A stretch of DNA of 64,000 nt from Tautonia sp040717455 (lineage in GTDB: Bacteria > Planctomycetota > Planctomycetia > Isosphaerales > Isosphaeraceae): NCBI RefSeq assembly GCF_040717455.1, contig NZ_JBFEFH010000009.1, positions 1-64,000 on the forward strand, given 5' to 3'. The notes under the pieces are model-generated. The model saw only the letters and a program-made list of their open reading frames with translations, was not told where the DNA came from and made no database searches. Both the position numbers and the translations under genes were made by a program. Of the stretch, positions 16,958 through 26,840 are shown piece by piece. Position 1 is the stretch's first letter. Each line of letters begins with the position of its first letter.

Positions 16958-17452
16958 ATGAGGCCGAAACCGATCACGCCGAGGGCCGGTCAGGAGTCGG
17001 TCTGGGATTATCCCAGGCCCCCTCGGGTCGAGCCGCTCCGCCGTCGCGTCCGGGTCATCTTCCAGGGCGAGGTGATCGCCGAGTCGCATCGCGCGCTGCG
17101 CGTCCTGGAGACGAGCCACCCGCCCGGCATCTATGTGCCGCCCGAGGACGTCCGGCGCGACTTATTGCGGCCGTCGTCCCGGTCGAGTTTCTGCGAGTGG
17201 AAGGGGAGGGCCGTCTACCATCATGCCGAGGTGGGCGGCCGTCGCGCCGTCGATGCCGCCTGGAGCTACCCCGACCCGGTCCCCGCGTTCGCCTCGATCC
17301 GCGGGTATCTGACCTTCTATCCGGGGCGCGTCGATGCCTGTTTCCTCGACGACGAGCGGGTGACCCCGCAGGACGGCGGGTTCTACGGCGGCTGGATCAC
17401 CGGCGACCTCGTCGGCCCGTTCAAGGGGGGGCCCGGCTCCTGGGGATGGTGA
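16958..17452 (+). CDS. DUF427 family protein
   Basis: A 164-residue DUF427 protein. It shows the conserved blocks VWDYPRPPRVEPLRRRVRV, LRVLETSHPPGIYVPPEDV, SFCEWKGRAVYHH, AAWSYPDP and, at the end, GGFYGGWITGDLVGPFKGGP. DUF427 proteins are common and compact and have no established biochemical role. The open frame extends 34 codons upstream, but the family starts close to the ATG at 16958, where GGGAG lies about 14 bases ahead. It is separated by 117 bases from the thioesterase gene and may be in the same transcript. Confidence 0.88.
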   Translation: MRPKPITPRAGQESVWDYPRPPRVEPLRRRVRVIFQGEVIAESHRALRVLETSHPPGIYVPPEDVRRDLLRPSSRSSFCEWKGRAVYHHAEVGGRRAVDAAWSYPDPVPAFASIRGYLTFYPGRVDACFLDDERVTPQDGGFYGGWITGDLVGPFKGGPGSWGW

Positions 17453-17651
17453 CGATGGCGCTTGCCCGGGCCGGGGGTCGGTTCGTGCGATCGTCCCGAT
17501 CGCGACGCCGCCTGCGGGGCCGTGCCGCGGATTCCCGTGGCGACGCGGCACGACCCCGGCCGACGATGGGTGAAACGGCCCGCGCGGAGGGCGCTCGGCG
17601 AGCGTCCCATCGCTCAACAGAGACTCGATTGAACACGGGAGGATCTGTCTG

Positions 17652-17840
17652 ATGGACTCCCCGGATTCCCGCCCCCCTGCCCCGGGCCCCGGGTCACCCC
17701 CGCGCGAGGGTGACCCGGCCGCCTCGTGCCGCCCCTCCTGCCCGGCGTGCGGGGGCACCCTGGTCGAGATCAAGGCCAAGCTCATCTGCTCGCGCTGCCG
17801 GACGATCTGCGAGACCTGCTGCGAGGGCGGGCCGGGCTGA
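17652..17840 (+). CDS. Zinc-ribbon microprotein
   Basis: A 62-residue protein: a Pro-rich 28-residue start, then a compact Cys motif CPACGG, CSRC and CETCCEGG, which should bind one zinc ion. GGGAGG sits nine bases before the ATG, so the gene is well supported despite its size. I recall similar short ribbons in other planctomycetes, but no function is known. It lies 200 bases downstream of the DUF427 gene. Confidence 0.75.
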   Translation: MDSPDSRPPAPGPGSPPREGDPAASCRPSCPACGGTLVEIKAKLICSRCRTICETCCEGGPG

Positions 17841-18428
17841 TTCCCGGACCCCCTTCGATCGGTCGTTGTGCTCGATTATGCGAGAATGTGACTGCGCATC
17901 GGGCCCCATTGCCCGCGTGCCCGAGGGGGCGGGCCGGGGTTCCTGAGAGATCGGGTTTGGGTGATTTGTGCGTGCGTGGATGTTTCAAGGGGTGTCAACC
18001 TTCTGGCAAAACTTTCCGAGAAAGTTCTTGCGTGCGAGGGCCTGGGGCCGCAGGATGACACCCGCAAGTGGATGGCCGGGGCGATTCACGCCCCCCGCCG
18101 CGGGCTCACCGCGCCACGGTCATCGGGTCGACGATGAAGTTCTTCCAGTCCCTTCGGACGCGGATTCTTTGATCCGCGAGTTCCGAGGTGGCGGGCCGGT
18201 CCCCGGTCTTGTTGTGAGTTCGGTCTGCCGTCTCGGACGGTGATGATGGTCGTCCGCGCCTGTTCAGCGGCTGCACAGGTCAGACGACGAAACGACAGCG
18301 GTTTCCTTCCCTCATTCGCATTGCAAGCGGGTCGCGCCGACGCGGTCTTCGCCCGAGAGTGCTTGTGCGCCGGTCTCTGATTCTGTTCCGACCGCGTCTG
18401 ATGCGACCGACCAAGGAGTTCACCCGGG
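17841..18428. other. Intergenic region upstream of the subtilase
   Basis: About 590 bases with no convincing gene. The translations I tried are Arg/Pro-rich. A clear AAGGAG at 18413-18418 serves the gene at 18429. No promoter boxes stood out. Confidence 0.45.
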
Positions 18429-21400
18429 ATGCGATATTCACGATCGATTCCCCGAACCGCCCGACGGCTGCGGACCCTGGAGGCGCTGGAAGGGCGCGTG
18501 CTGCTCTCGGCCTATGCCGGCCAGCAGCAGGTGGCCGAGGGCGCGGTCCTGGTCCGTTGGGATGGCGTCGAGGCGCTGGCCAGGCCCGACGAGTACATCG
18601 TCCGCCTGGATGGCCTGTCCGGCGACGCGGCCGACCAGGTCGCGGCGGCCGGCGCCCGACTGGAGGCGGAGGGGGCGGCGGTCCGGGTCGAGGAGTACCT
18701 CGGCCGCGACGGCCTGTTCCGGGTCAACGCGGCCCCGGGCACGGCCCCCGAGGCGGTTTCGGATCGCATGGCGGGCGTCGACGGGCTGGTCTACCTGGAG
18801 CCGAATTACATCCTCACCGGCCAGGGGGAGCCGATCGTCCCCGACGACCCGCTGTTCCCGTTGCTCTCGGGCCTGGACAACACCGGGCAGACGATCCTCG
18901 GCGTCCCCGGGACCCCGGACGCCGACATCGACGCCCCGGAAGCCTGGAGCATCACGACCGGCGACTTCTCGGTCGTCGTCGGCGTGATCGACAGCGGGAT
19001 CGACTACACGCATCCCGACCTGTATCTCAACGTGGCGATCCATCAGGGCGAGATCCCGGCCGCGCTCCGGGCCGCGGTGATCGACCTCGACGGCGACGGC
19101 CTGGTCAGCTTCCGCGACCTCAACGCCCCCTCCAACTCCGCGTTCGTGGCCGACCTGAACGGCAACGGCATCATCGACGCGGGCGACCTGCTGGCCGATT
19201 CGAGGTGGGCCGACGGCCTCGACACGAGCGGCAACGGCTACGTCGACGACCTCTTCGGCTGGGACTTCTTCGCCAACGACAACAACCCGTTCGACGAGCA
19301 CGGCCACGGCACCCACGTCTCGGGGACGATCGGGGCCGGCGGCGACGACGGGGTGGGCGTCGTCGGGGTGAGCTGGGACGTGCAGATCCAGCCGCTCCGC
19401 TTCCTCGGCCCGACCAATACCGGGCCGACCTCGGCGGCCCTCTCCGCCATCAACTACGCGACGATGATGCGGCAGAGCGGGGTGAACCTGAGGGTGACCA
19501 ACAATAGCTGGGGGGGCGGCGGCTTCTCGACCGCCCTGCGCGACGCCATCGCCGCCAGCGGCGAGGCCGACATCCTGTTCGTCGCCGCGGCCGGGAACAA
19601 CAACAGCAATAACGACCTCCTGCCCGTCTATCCGGCCAGCTACGGCCTGGAGAACATGATCACCGTCGCCTCGACGACCAATCAGGATGTCCGCTCGGGC
19701 TTCTCGAACTTCGGCGCGAACTCGGTCGACCTGGCCGCGCCTGGCACCGCGATCCTCAGCACCTTGCCGGCGTTCGTCACCCCCTCGCGTTACGGGTTCT
19801 TCAACGGCACCTCGATGGCCACGCCCCACGTGTCGGGCGTGGCGGCGCTGGTCGCCTCGATCGCGCCGGGGGCCGACGCGGCCCTGATCAAGGAGGTGAT
19901 CCTGGCGGGGGTCGATCCCCTGGACAGCCTGCAAGGGGTCGTCGCGACCGGGGGCCGGTTGAACGCCTTCTCCACCCTGCAATTGCTCCAGGATAACAGC
20001 GACGAGATCCGGGACTTGCCGCCGTTCCAGGGCGTCGAGCCGCTCGGCTCGCTCGTCTACGAGACCACGACCACTGGGTTCCTCAGCCCCATCGTCCCTG
20101 ATGCGGCCGACCGCTACGGCTTGACCGTCGATCCCGGGCAGACCCTCACCATCGAGGTCGCCGCGACAGGCGGCCTGCAACCGATCGTCGAACTGGCCAT
20201 GGCCGACGCGCAGGGGAACCTGCAACTCGTGGCCTCGGCGGAGGCGTCGGACGGCGTGGCCCTGATCCAGGCCGAGCCGGTCGGCGGGACGTTGAACTCG
20301 CCCGGCCGCAACGCGCCCTCGGCCCGGTCGTACGTCGTGACGGTCCGGGGGGCGAACGACGGGGGAGGCCGTTACGACCTGCGCGTCTTGCTCAACGCGG
20401 CGCTGGAGGGCGAGGGCCGGGGCGGGGTGTCGAACGACGCGATCGACGCCGCCCAGTCGCTCGACCCGGCGTTCGTCTCGATGCTCGGCGGCTACGACGA
20501 CCCGGTCTCGGCCCGGCCGGCCCGGGCCGCGGTGCTCGGCCGGATCGACGCCGGGGCGCAGGCCACCGTGCCTTCGAGCCTGGCCGACGCCGAGGGAGAC
20601 GCCGGCAACGCCTGGCCGTTCCACATCGGCGCGTTCGGCCAGCCGAGCATGCGCTACCAGCAGATCTACTCCGCCTCGGAGTTCGCCGGCGGCGGCCTGA
20701 TCGATGAGATCCGGTTCCGTCGCAACCTCGGCGCCTCGCCGTTTTCCAACGTGGTGTTCGACGCCAGGATCAGCCTCGGCTACGCGGCGACGACCGTGGC
20801 CACGGCCTCTCCGGTCTTCGCCCAGAACATCGGCGAGGGGTTCGTGACGGTCTTCGACGGCCAGATGACCCTGTCGAGCCTCGGTAACGGCTCGCCGAAC
20901 CCGTTTGACATCATCCTCGACGTGGCGGCGCTGTTCGACTACGACCCGAGCAAGGGGGACCTCCTGCTCGACATCGAGCTGCGCAACTCCCCCTTCTCCG
21001 CCTTCATCGACGCCTCGGGGGCGGCGCAGCAATCGTCGACGACGCGCATCTACTCCTTCCCCGGCGACGTCGATGCCGAGGTCGGCATCGTGGGAGTCAC
21101 GGCCGCGGCCCCCCAGCCCTACGGGCTCGTCACGCAGTTCGGCTTCGTGCCCGACACCGACCTCCATTCCGTGACGCTCCGGGCCGGCCAGTCCCTGACC
21201 CTGGCGGTCGAGGCCCTCTCCGCCGGGTCGGCGCGACTGGAGCTGCTCGACGCCGACGGCACGGTGCTGGCCCAGGGGCGTTCGTTCCGGCAGCAGAACG
21301 AGCTGATCGTCAACGGCAGCTTCGAGACGGGCGACTTCACCGGCTGGACCGTGCAGACGACGGGCAGCCCGTTCCAGCCCTGGTCGGTCAGCGGGCCGGG

Positions 21401-23234
21401 GTTCGGGGGCGGCTTCGACATGGAGACGACCCAGCCCCAGGACGGCTCGTTCGTCGCCTGGAACGGCTTCGACGGCGGCGGGCCGATGGAATTCACGATG
21501 TTCCAGGACGTCTCGATCCCGGCCGACACCAGCCCGACCCTCTCCTGGACCGATCGGATCCAGTGGAACTTCACCCTCGGCGGCCCCGCCACCTTGCCCA
21601 GGACCCGAGAGGTCCTGATCGTCGACCCGGGCACGAACGAGGTGCTTCAGCAGGTGTCGTTCTTCTCGACCGGCACCCAGTCCGAGAACCCGACGGGCGA
21701 CACCGGCTGGCAGTCGCACTCGGCCGACCTCTCCGCCTTCGCCGGCTCGACGGTCCGCCTGCTGTTCCGCGAGATCATCCCGCAATCGGGCACCGGCCCC
21801 GGCCAGGCCGAGTTCGACGCCATCAGCATCGACCTCGGCCTGAATGAGCCGATCCCGACGAATGTCGATGACCTGATCCAGTTCGTCGCCCCCGCCTCGG
21901 GCACCTATTTCGTCCGGGTCTCCGGGACGGCCGACACCGCGTACAACCTGGTGGCGACCCGCGGCCTGACGTTCGACCTGGAAGGCAACGACGAGCTGGC
22001 CGCGGCCCAGCCGGTCCTCTCGCCCCAGGCCGCCGGCCGGCACTGGGTGCTCGGCCATGTGGGGGTCGCCGGCCAGGGCATCGAGTCGACGATCACCTTC
22101 GACGAGCTGCCCTTCCAATCGGCCAACGGCGTGAGCCTGGCCGGGGTGACGTTCGGGTACACGATCGACGGGGTCTCCTCGGACCGCGCGCTCTTCAACG
22201 CCCTCGGGCCGGGCACGACGACCTACACCAACGACCCGAGCCTGGTCGGTCTGACCATCGGGGTCCTCTCGCTCGAGTTCGACGAGCCGGTGACGTCGCT
22301 CGAATTCGGCCTGGCCCTCTCCACCACGATTTCGACCCCGAACGGGGCCACGGTCTCGCTGTTCGACGCCGACAACAGCCTGATCGGGACCTTCCAGGTG
22401 GCCGTCAGCCCGCAAACCTTCTTCTTCACCTCCGGCCTGTTCCGGTACGAGGGGGCGCCGGTCGCTCGGGCCGAGATTGCCCCGAACGCCTCGGTCGCGG
22501 GCTCGTTCGTCCTCGACAACCTGAGCTTCGCCTCCCCGTCCGACCCCGACCTCGACGTCTATGTCGTCGAGGCCGACGGCAACCGGATGCTCGACATCGA
22601 CCTCCTGCTCCCGGCCTGGGGGCCGGGGGCGTTTGAAAACGGCCTGATCCCGGTCGTCCGCCTCTACGACCCGTCCGGGAACCTCGTGGCCGAGGCGGAG
22701 GGGACCGCCTCGAACCGCCAGGTCAGCCTGAAGTACAAGGTGCCGAAGCAAGGCGGCGGGCGTTACTCGATCGCCGTCGAGGCCCTGGGCGACACGGTCG
22801 GGGAGTACGTCCTGAGCATCAACGGCGCGTCGTCGCCGGGCGGCACCACCCCCGGCAAGGCACCGGCCGGGCCGGGACGGGGTCAGGGACAGGGGCAAGG
22901 TCGGGTCGCGGTGGCGGTGGCGATGGCCGCCCTGACACCCGATGCGCCGGCGGTCCCCCCGGCGATCCTCGGCGGCCCGTCCCGGTCGCCGAGGCCGGTC
23001 GCGGCCGACACCGCTCCCGGCGCCGGCCGAGCCCCGGTCGATCGCGGCTGGCCGATCGACACCGGCCCCGCCCCGGCCTCGCCCGCGACCTTGCCTCCGG
23101 TCCAGGGCTCGGACGATCGCGGGGAATCGCCCGGGTCGCCTGCCGACGGGGCGCTGATCGACCTGGCCCTGGAGACGCTCGACCGCTCGGGACTCGTGCC
23201 GAGCCTCCGTCGGCCGGCCCGCGTCGGCTCCTGA
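18429..23234 (+). CDS. Secreted subtilisin-like protease, LEPR-XLL type
   Basis: A 1,601-residue S8 serine protease. The N-terminus carries the planctomycete LEPR-XLL-type motif (ALEGRVLLSA, residues 19-28) instead of a normal signal peptide. An inhibitor-like propeptide (about 50-130) follows. The catalytic triad is D188 (GVIDSGIDYTHPDL), H293 (EHGHGTHVSGT) and S462 (NGTSMATPHVSG), with oxyanion N390. An insertion between D and H contains two DxDxDG-like stretches (DLDGDGLVSFRD, DLNGNGIIDAGD) resembling calcium or dockerin-type loops. The remaining 1,100 residues hold pre-peptidase C-terminal-like beta domains, a NGSFETGDFTGW module and a disordered Gly/Ala/Pro-rich end. No PEP-CTERM or sortase motif is seen. 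AAGGAG lies ten bases before the ATG. Confidence 0.9.
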   Translation: MRYSRSIPRTARRLRTLEALEGRVLLSAYAGQQQVAEGAVLVRWDGVEALARPDEYIVRLDGLSGDAADQVAAAGARLEAEGAAVRVEEYLGRDGLFRVNAAPGTAPEAVSDRMAGVDGLVYLEPNYILTGQGEPIVPDDPLFPLLSGLDNTGQTILGVPGTPDADIDAPEAWSITTGDFSVVVGVIDSGIDYTHPDLYLNVAIHQGEIPAALRAAVIDLDGDGLVSFRDLNAPSNSAFVADLNGNGIIDAGDLLADSRWADGLDTSGNGYVDDLFGWDFFANDNNPFDEHGHGTHVSGTIGAGGDDGVGVVGVSWDVQIQPLRFLGPTNTGPTSAALSAINYATMMRQSGVNLRVTNNSWGGGGFSTALRDAIAASGEADILFVAAAGNNNSNNDLLPVYPASYGLENMITVASTTNQDVRSGFSNFGANSVDLAAPGTAILSTLPAFVTPSRYGFFNGTSMATPHVSGVAALVASIAPGADAALIKEVILAGVDPLDSLQGVVATGGRLNAFSTLQLLQDNSDEIRDLPPFQGVEPLGSLVYETTTTGFLSPIVPDAADRYGLTVDPGQTLTIEVAATGGLQPIVELAMADAQGNLQLVASAEASDGVALIQAEPVGGTLNSPGRNAPSARSYVVTVRGANDGGGRYDLRVLLNAALEGEGRGGVSNDAIDAAQSLDPAFVSMLGGYDDPVSARPARAAVLGRIDAGAQATVPSSLADAEGDAGNAWPFHIGAFGQPSMRYQQIYSASEFAGGGLIDEIRFRRNLGASPFSNVVFDARISLGYAATTVATASPVFAQNIGEGFVTVFDGQMTLSSLGNGSPNPFDIILDVAALFDYDPSKGDLLLDIELRNSPFSAFIDASGAAQQSSTTRIYSFPGDVDAEVGIVGVTAAAPQPYGLVTQFGFVPDTDLHSVTLRAGQSLTLAVEALSAGSARLELLDADGTVLAQGRSFRQQNELIVNGSFETGDFTGWTVQTTGSPFQPWSVSGPGFGGGFDMETTQPQDGSFVAWNGFDGGGPMEFTMFQDVSIPADTSPTLSWTDRIQWNFTLGGPATLPRTREVLIVDPGTNEVLQQVSFFSTGTQSENPTGDTGWQSHSADLSAFAGSTVRLLFREIIPQSGTGPGQAEFDAISIDLGLNEPIPTNVDDLIQFVAPASGTYFVRVSGTADTAYNLVATRGLTFDLEGNDELAAAQPVLSPQAAGRHWVLGHVGVAGQGIESTITFDELPFQSANGVSLAGVTFGYTIDGVSSDRALFNALGPGTTTYTNDPSLVGLTIGVLSLEFDEPVTSLEFGLALSTTISTPNGATVSLFDADNSLIGTFQVAVSPQTFFFTSGLFRYEGAPVARAEIAPNASVAGSFVLDNLSFASPSDPDLDVYVVEADGNRMLDIDLLLPAWGPGAFENGLIPVVRLYDPSGNLVAEAEGTASNRQVSLKYKVPKQGGGRYSIAVEALGDTVGEYVLSINGASSPGGTTPGKAPAGPGRGQGQGQGRVAVAVAMAALTPDAPAVPPAILGGPSRSPRPVAADTAPGAGRAPVDRGWPIDTGPAPASPATLPPVQGSDDRGESPGSPADGALIDLALETLDRSGLVPSLRRPARVGS

Positions 23235-23487
23235 TCGGCCGCCGCTCCCGAGCCGGTCACGCGCGAATCGCCCCGGCATCCGCCCCGTTCATATCCGGGC
23301 GGGTGTCGGGGCGTGCTGCCCTCGGCGTACCCCGCGCCCGGGAGCGGGCGGAGGTCCCGCCGGGGTCGTCCCGGTCGTCCCCCTCCTGTCCACGCCGGGG
23401 GAAAAATGCGAGAATATGGCGAGCAACGGGGCGAATGACCCCTGTTGCGTTTCGTCCTGCGCGATCCAGCCGAGAGGGCCGACCATC

Positions 23488-23856
23488 ATGATCGCCATTC
23501 CCTTCGCCTGCACCGACTGGTCCTCATTCCACGAGCTGAAGGGGCTGGTCCGCCTGGAAGACGACGAGCTGGTGCTCGAATTCCGGGTGAATTACTGGGG
23601 ATGCTACTCGAAGGCCAAGGTGCACGAGGTCCGGATTCCCCGGGAGCTGGTGTCGGCCGTCGGCCTGCGCGAGGGGTGGTTCGGCGACCAGTTGACCCTC
23701 CAGACCGCCTCGCTGCGCGCCTGGGGCGACTTCAACGGGGCCCCCGACGGCCGCGCCCGGCTCCGGGTCGATCGCGCCGACCGGGCCGCGGCCCGCGAGC
23801 TGGTCGCGATCCTGGCCCCCGAGAAGATGGCCGAGCCGGTCGACGAGTATCTTTGA
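23488..23856 (+). CDS. Conserved-looking hypothetical protein
   Basis: A 122-residue cytosolic protein I do not recognise. It starts MIAIPFACTDWSSFHELKG and alternates strands (LVLEFRVNYWGCYSKAKVHE) with a final helix (DRAAARELVAILAPEKM). The layout suggests a small PH-like or similar beta-rich domain, but that is only an impression. The frame opens 24 codons earlier, but ATG 23488 starts the ordered part. It lies 123 bases upstream of the NAD synthetase gene on the same strand. Confidence 0.6.
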   Translation: MIAIPFACTDWSSFHELKGLVRLEDDELVLEFRVNYWGCYSKAKVHEVRIPRELVSAVGLREGWFGDQLTLQTASLRAWGDFNGAPDGRARLRVDRADRAAARELVAILAPEKMAEPVDEYL

Positions 23857-23979
23857 ACCAATCCACGCCCACGCGGGCGGCGATGGCTGGGCTTGGGCGG
23901 CGATTCGTCCTACACTGTCAGGACTGACGAGCCGATCTCAAGAAACCCAATCCCCGAAGAGCCCAGGGAGGCCATCGCC

Positions 23980-26049
23980 GTGCTCGCTCGGCATCAGGCA
24001 CACGTGGCGGTCGCGTCGCTGAACCAGACGGTCGGCGACTGGAGCGGCAACGATCGCCGGATCCGGGAGGTCATCGCCGCGGCCCGGGACGAAGGGGTCC
24101 GCCTGCTCTGCCTGCCCGAGATGTGCATCCCCGGCTACAGCCTGGGGGATCGCCTCCTGCGCTCGGGCACGATGGAACGGTCGTGGGCCCGGATGCTCGC
24201 CCTGACCGAGGCGACCGAGGGGATCGCCGTGGCCGTCGGCCTGCCGGTCCTGTGCGAGGGGGTCATCTACAACGCGATGGCCCTGCTCGCCGACGGCAAA
24301 CTCGCCGGCCTGGCCGCGAAGGAAAATCTGGCCACCGGCGACGTCGAGTACGAGAACCGCTACTTCAACCCCTGGCCCCGGGGCCGGGTCGTCGAGCTGC
24401 GGGGGCCGGACGGCACCACCGCGCCGCTCGGCACGCAGATGTTCGACCTGCCGGGCCTGGGGGTGGTGGCCTTCGAGATCTGCGAGGACGCCTGGCAGGG
24501 GATCCGGCCGGGATCGGCCTATGCCCTGTCGGGGGCCGAGATCTTGATGAATCCGTCGGCCTCGTGGTTCTCGATCGGCAAGCACCGGATGCGCCGCCGG
24601 CTCGTCCGGCAGATCAGCCTCGAAGACCATTGCGTGTATCTCTATGCGTCGTTGCTCGGCTGCGACGCCACGCGCTTGATCTTCGACGGCAGCCTGTTCG
24701 TCGGCGTGAACGGCCGGATCGAGGCCGAGGGGCGCCGGTTCGTCTTCGACCGCGAGTGGGAGCTGGTCCACCGGGTCGTCGACCTGGGAGAGATCCGCCA
24801 CTCCCGGATGGAGGAAGGTTCCTGGCGCGGCCAGCTCGCCCGGGTCGGCGTCGATGCGATCCCGCAGACGGTCCGCCTGACCGGCGACTTCACGACCGAT
24901 CGCGTGCCCCCCCCTCCCCCGCCCTATTACGAGCCTCCCGAGCCGGAGCACCCGGACCCGTCGCTCCAGTTCCTCGAAGCGAGCGTTTTGGGGGGGCGGG
25001 CCATTACCGGGCGCGATCTGGATTACCTGGAACTGGAGCTTGCGCTCTCCCTCGCCCTGCGCGACTACGTGGGCAAGACGGGGATCCCCTCCTGCTGCCT
25101 CGCCCTCTCGGGGGGCCGCGACAGCGGGATGGTCGCCCTGCTCGTGCACCGGATGTATCGCTACGCGAACCCGGGTCTGTCAATCGACGAGGTCCGCCGC
25201 CTCGTCTCGGAACGCTTCTTCTGCGCCTATCTCGCCACCGAGAACTCGGGCGAGGCCACCCGCAACGCCGCCCGGGCCGTGGCCGAGGAGGTCGGCGCGA
25301 CCTATTACGAGACGAACATCCAGGAATCGCTCGATTCGTGCGAGGCCACCGTCTCCCGCCTCACCGGCGACGCCCTCTCGTGGGACAACCCCGCGCACGA
25401 CATCACGCTCCAGAACATCCAGGCCCGCCTCCGCGGCACCCTGATCTGGACGCTCGCCAACATGCACAATTCCCTCTTGCTCGTCACCAGCAACAAGAGC
25501 GAGGCCGCCGTCGGCTACACGACGATGGACGGCGACAGCTCCGGCGGCCTGGCCCCGATCGCCGACGTGCCCAAGAGCCTGGTGAAGCTCTACCTCGCCT
25601 GGGCCGCCGACTTCCACGCCTTGACCGGCTTCGACCGGATCAACGTCATGGACGCCACCGCCGAACTCCGCCCGCCCGACAAGGCGCAGACGGATGAAGC
25701 GGACTTGATGCCCTTCCCCATCCTCGACCAACTGATGTACGCCTTCGTGCAGCTCTCGCTCGACCCCGTCTCCATCTTCCGACGCCTCTGGCCCGCCTTC
25801 GCCGACCACTACGACGGCGACCCCCGCGCCTTCGCCGCCCACATCCGCAAATTCGTCCGCCTCTTCTGCTTCGCCCAGTGGAAGCGTGAACGCTTCGCCA
25901 TCAGCTTCCGCGTCACCGCCTTCGACCTCGACCCCAAGACCGGGTTCCGCTTCCCCCCCGTCCAGACCCCCTTCACCGACGAACTGGCCGAGCTGGATCG
26001 GTATGTGGAGGGCCTGATCTCGGAAACCGATCAAGGTTCGTCGAGGTAG
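23980..26049 (+). CDS. nadE: Glutamine-dependent NAD+ synthetase
   Basis: A 689-residue enzyme that amidates nicotinic acid adenine dinucleotide to NAD+ using glutamine and ATP. The N-terminal nitrilase-type glutaminase domain has the triad E47 (CLPEMCIPGYS), K114 (AAKENLATGDVEY) and C168 (FEICEDAWQG). The C-terminal synthetase domain carries the ATP loop as SGGRDSG (377-383). The GTG at 23980 is chosen because AGGGAGG lies eight bases upstream and the CN-hydrolase fold starts immediately after. A Pro-rich linker (about 309-325) joins the domains. The 3' end overlaps the convergent DUF4058 gene by 19 bases, so the two transcripts must run into each other. Confidence 0.95.
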   Translation: MLARHQAHVAVASLNQTVGDWSGNDRRIREVIAAARDEGVRLLCLPEMCIPGYSLGDRLLRSGTMERSWARMLALTEATEGIAVAVGLPVLCEGVIYNAMALLADGKLAGLAAKENLATGDVEYENRYFNPWPRGRVVELRGPDGTTAPLGTQMFDLPGLGVVAFEICEDAWQGIRPGSAYALSGAEILMNPSASWFSIGKHRMRRRLVRQISLEDHCVYLYASLLGCDATRLIFDGSLFVGVNGRIEAEGRRFVFDREWELVHRVVDLGEIRHSRMEEGSWRGQLARVGVDAIPQTVRLTGDFTTDRVPPPPPPYYEPPEPEHPDPSLQFLEASVLGGRAITGRDLDYLELELALSLALRDYVGKTGIPSCCLALSGGRDSGMVALLVHRMYRYANPGLSIDEVRRLVSERFFCAYLATENSGEATRNAARAVAEEVGATYYETNIQESLDSCEATVSRLTGDALSWDNPAHDITLQNIQARLRGTLIWTLANMHNSLLLVTSNKSEAAVGYTTMDGDSSGGLAPIADVPKSLVKLYLAWAADFHALTGFDRINVMDATAELRPPDKAQTDEADLMPFPILDQLMYAFVQLSLDPVSIFRRLWPAFADHYDGDPRAFAAHIRKFVRLFCFAQWKRERFAISFRVTAFDLDPKTGFRFPPVQTPFTDELAELDRYVEGLISETDQGSSR

Positions 26050-26747
26050 GCATCCGATGCCGCCGCCGCATAGGTTGCCTCCAGGTCGACCGCCACGGCC
26101 TCATGCACCGTTAGCGGCAAGGGGATCGTCGGCAAGGGCTGGCCGACGGTCATCGGGCGTCGCCAGACGGCGAGGAGTCGCCCGCCCGTCGCGGCCGACT
26201 CGCCGACCCGGTACGAGACGGCATACGGGCTCGGGGTCTTCGGTTGATCCAGGCCGAATTCCCGGGCGATCTCATCTGCGAACGAAAAATCATGGGGCTT
26301 GGGCAACAGATCGATGAGGAGGAGATGCACCCCGTCAAGGAGATAGCCGAGATAGCGGTTCAGATAATTGTCTTTCGAGTCGTTGCGATCCTTGTTGCGG
26401 GGCGAGATGGTCTCGACCGCCGCGACGAGCCAACCGGCCTGCTCGATGAAGAGCACGATGTCATAGTCGAGTCGTTCGACGGCAACTTCGAAGTCGGGTT
26501 CCATCTCCAGTAATGTACCGCCCCCGCCGGTTGGCGGCTCATGGCCCGGGGGGCGGAGATCGGGGTGGAGCTTGACACCAATGTCGGGCCGTCGAACGGC
26601 ATCACCGATCGCCAGCCTCGGCGCTGTGCCGAGGAAGGCTCGGTAGCCGGCCGGGAGTCGTCGCTTCAGCGATCGGGCCAGTTCCGTGATCCAGAACTGA
26701 TGCAAAGCACCCCAACCGTCTTCGCGTTTCCAGTCGTGTAGCGGCAT
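26031..26747 (-). CDS. DUF4058 family protein
   Basis: A 238-residue protein with the DUF4058-type opening MPLHDWKREDGWGALHQFWI. It continues with RLPAGYRAFLGTAPRLAIGD and a nuclease-like core (LDYDIVLFIEQAGWLVAAVE, TISPRNKDRNDSKDNYLNRY). That core resembles the Uma2/PD-(D/E)XK layout, which is the basis for suspecting a nuclease fold; function is unproven. The ATG at 26747 follows CAGGAGG with six bases of spacing and replaces a start 22 codons upstream. A second DUF4058 protein of a different subtype is at 36087-36740. Confidence 0.8.
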   Translation of the reverse strand: MPLHDWKREDGWGALHQFWITELARSLKRRLPAGYRAFLGTAPRLAIGDAVRRPDIGVKLHPDLRPPGHEPPTGGGGTLLEMEPDFEVAVERLDYDIVLFIEQAGWLVAAVETISPRNKDRNDSKDNYLNRYLGYLLDGVHLLLIDLLPKPHDFSFADEIAREFGLDQPKTPSPYAVSYRVGESAATGGRLLAVWRRPMTVGQPLPTIPLPLTVHEAVAVDLEATYAAAASDAYLDEP

Positions 26748-26840
26748 CTCGGCCTCCTGGGAACACCCGGCTCCTTGGAGTTTCATCTTCCCAGGGGGCT
26801 CGATTCGGGTCAACGGCGGGTGATGGGGCGTGGCCCTCGC

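Noticed and set aside
18438..23279. 1,613-codon open frame antisense to the subtilase
   Set aside because: Arg/Gly/Val/Asp-rich translation without domains; a GC-bias shadow of the real gene. The same applies to long antisense frames over 13215-15374, 42478-45630 and 59761-63528.
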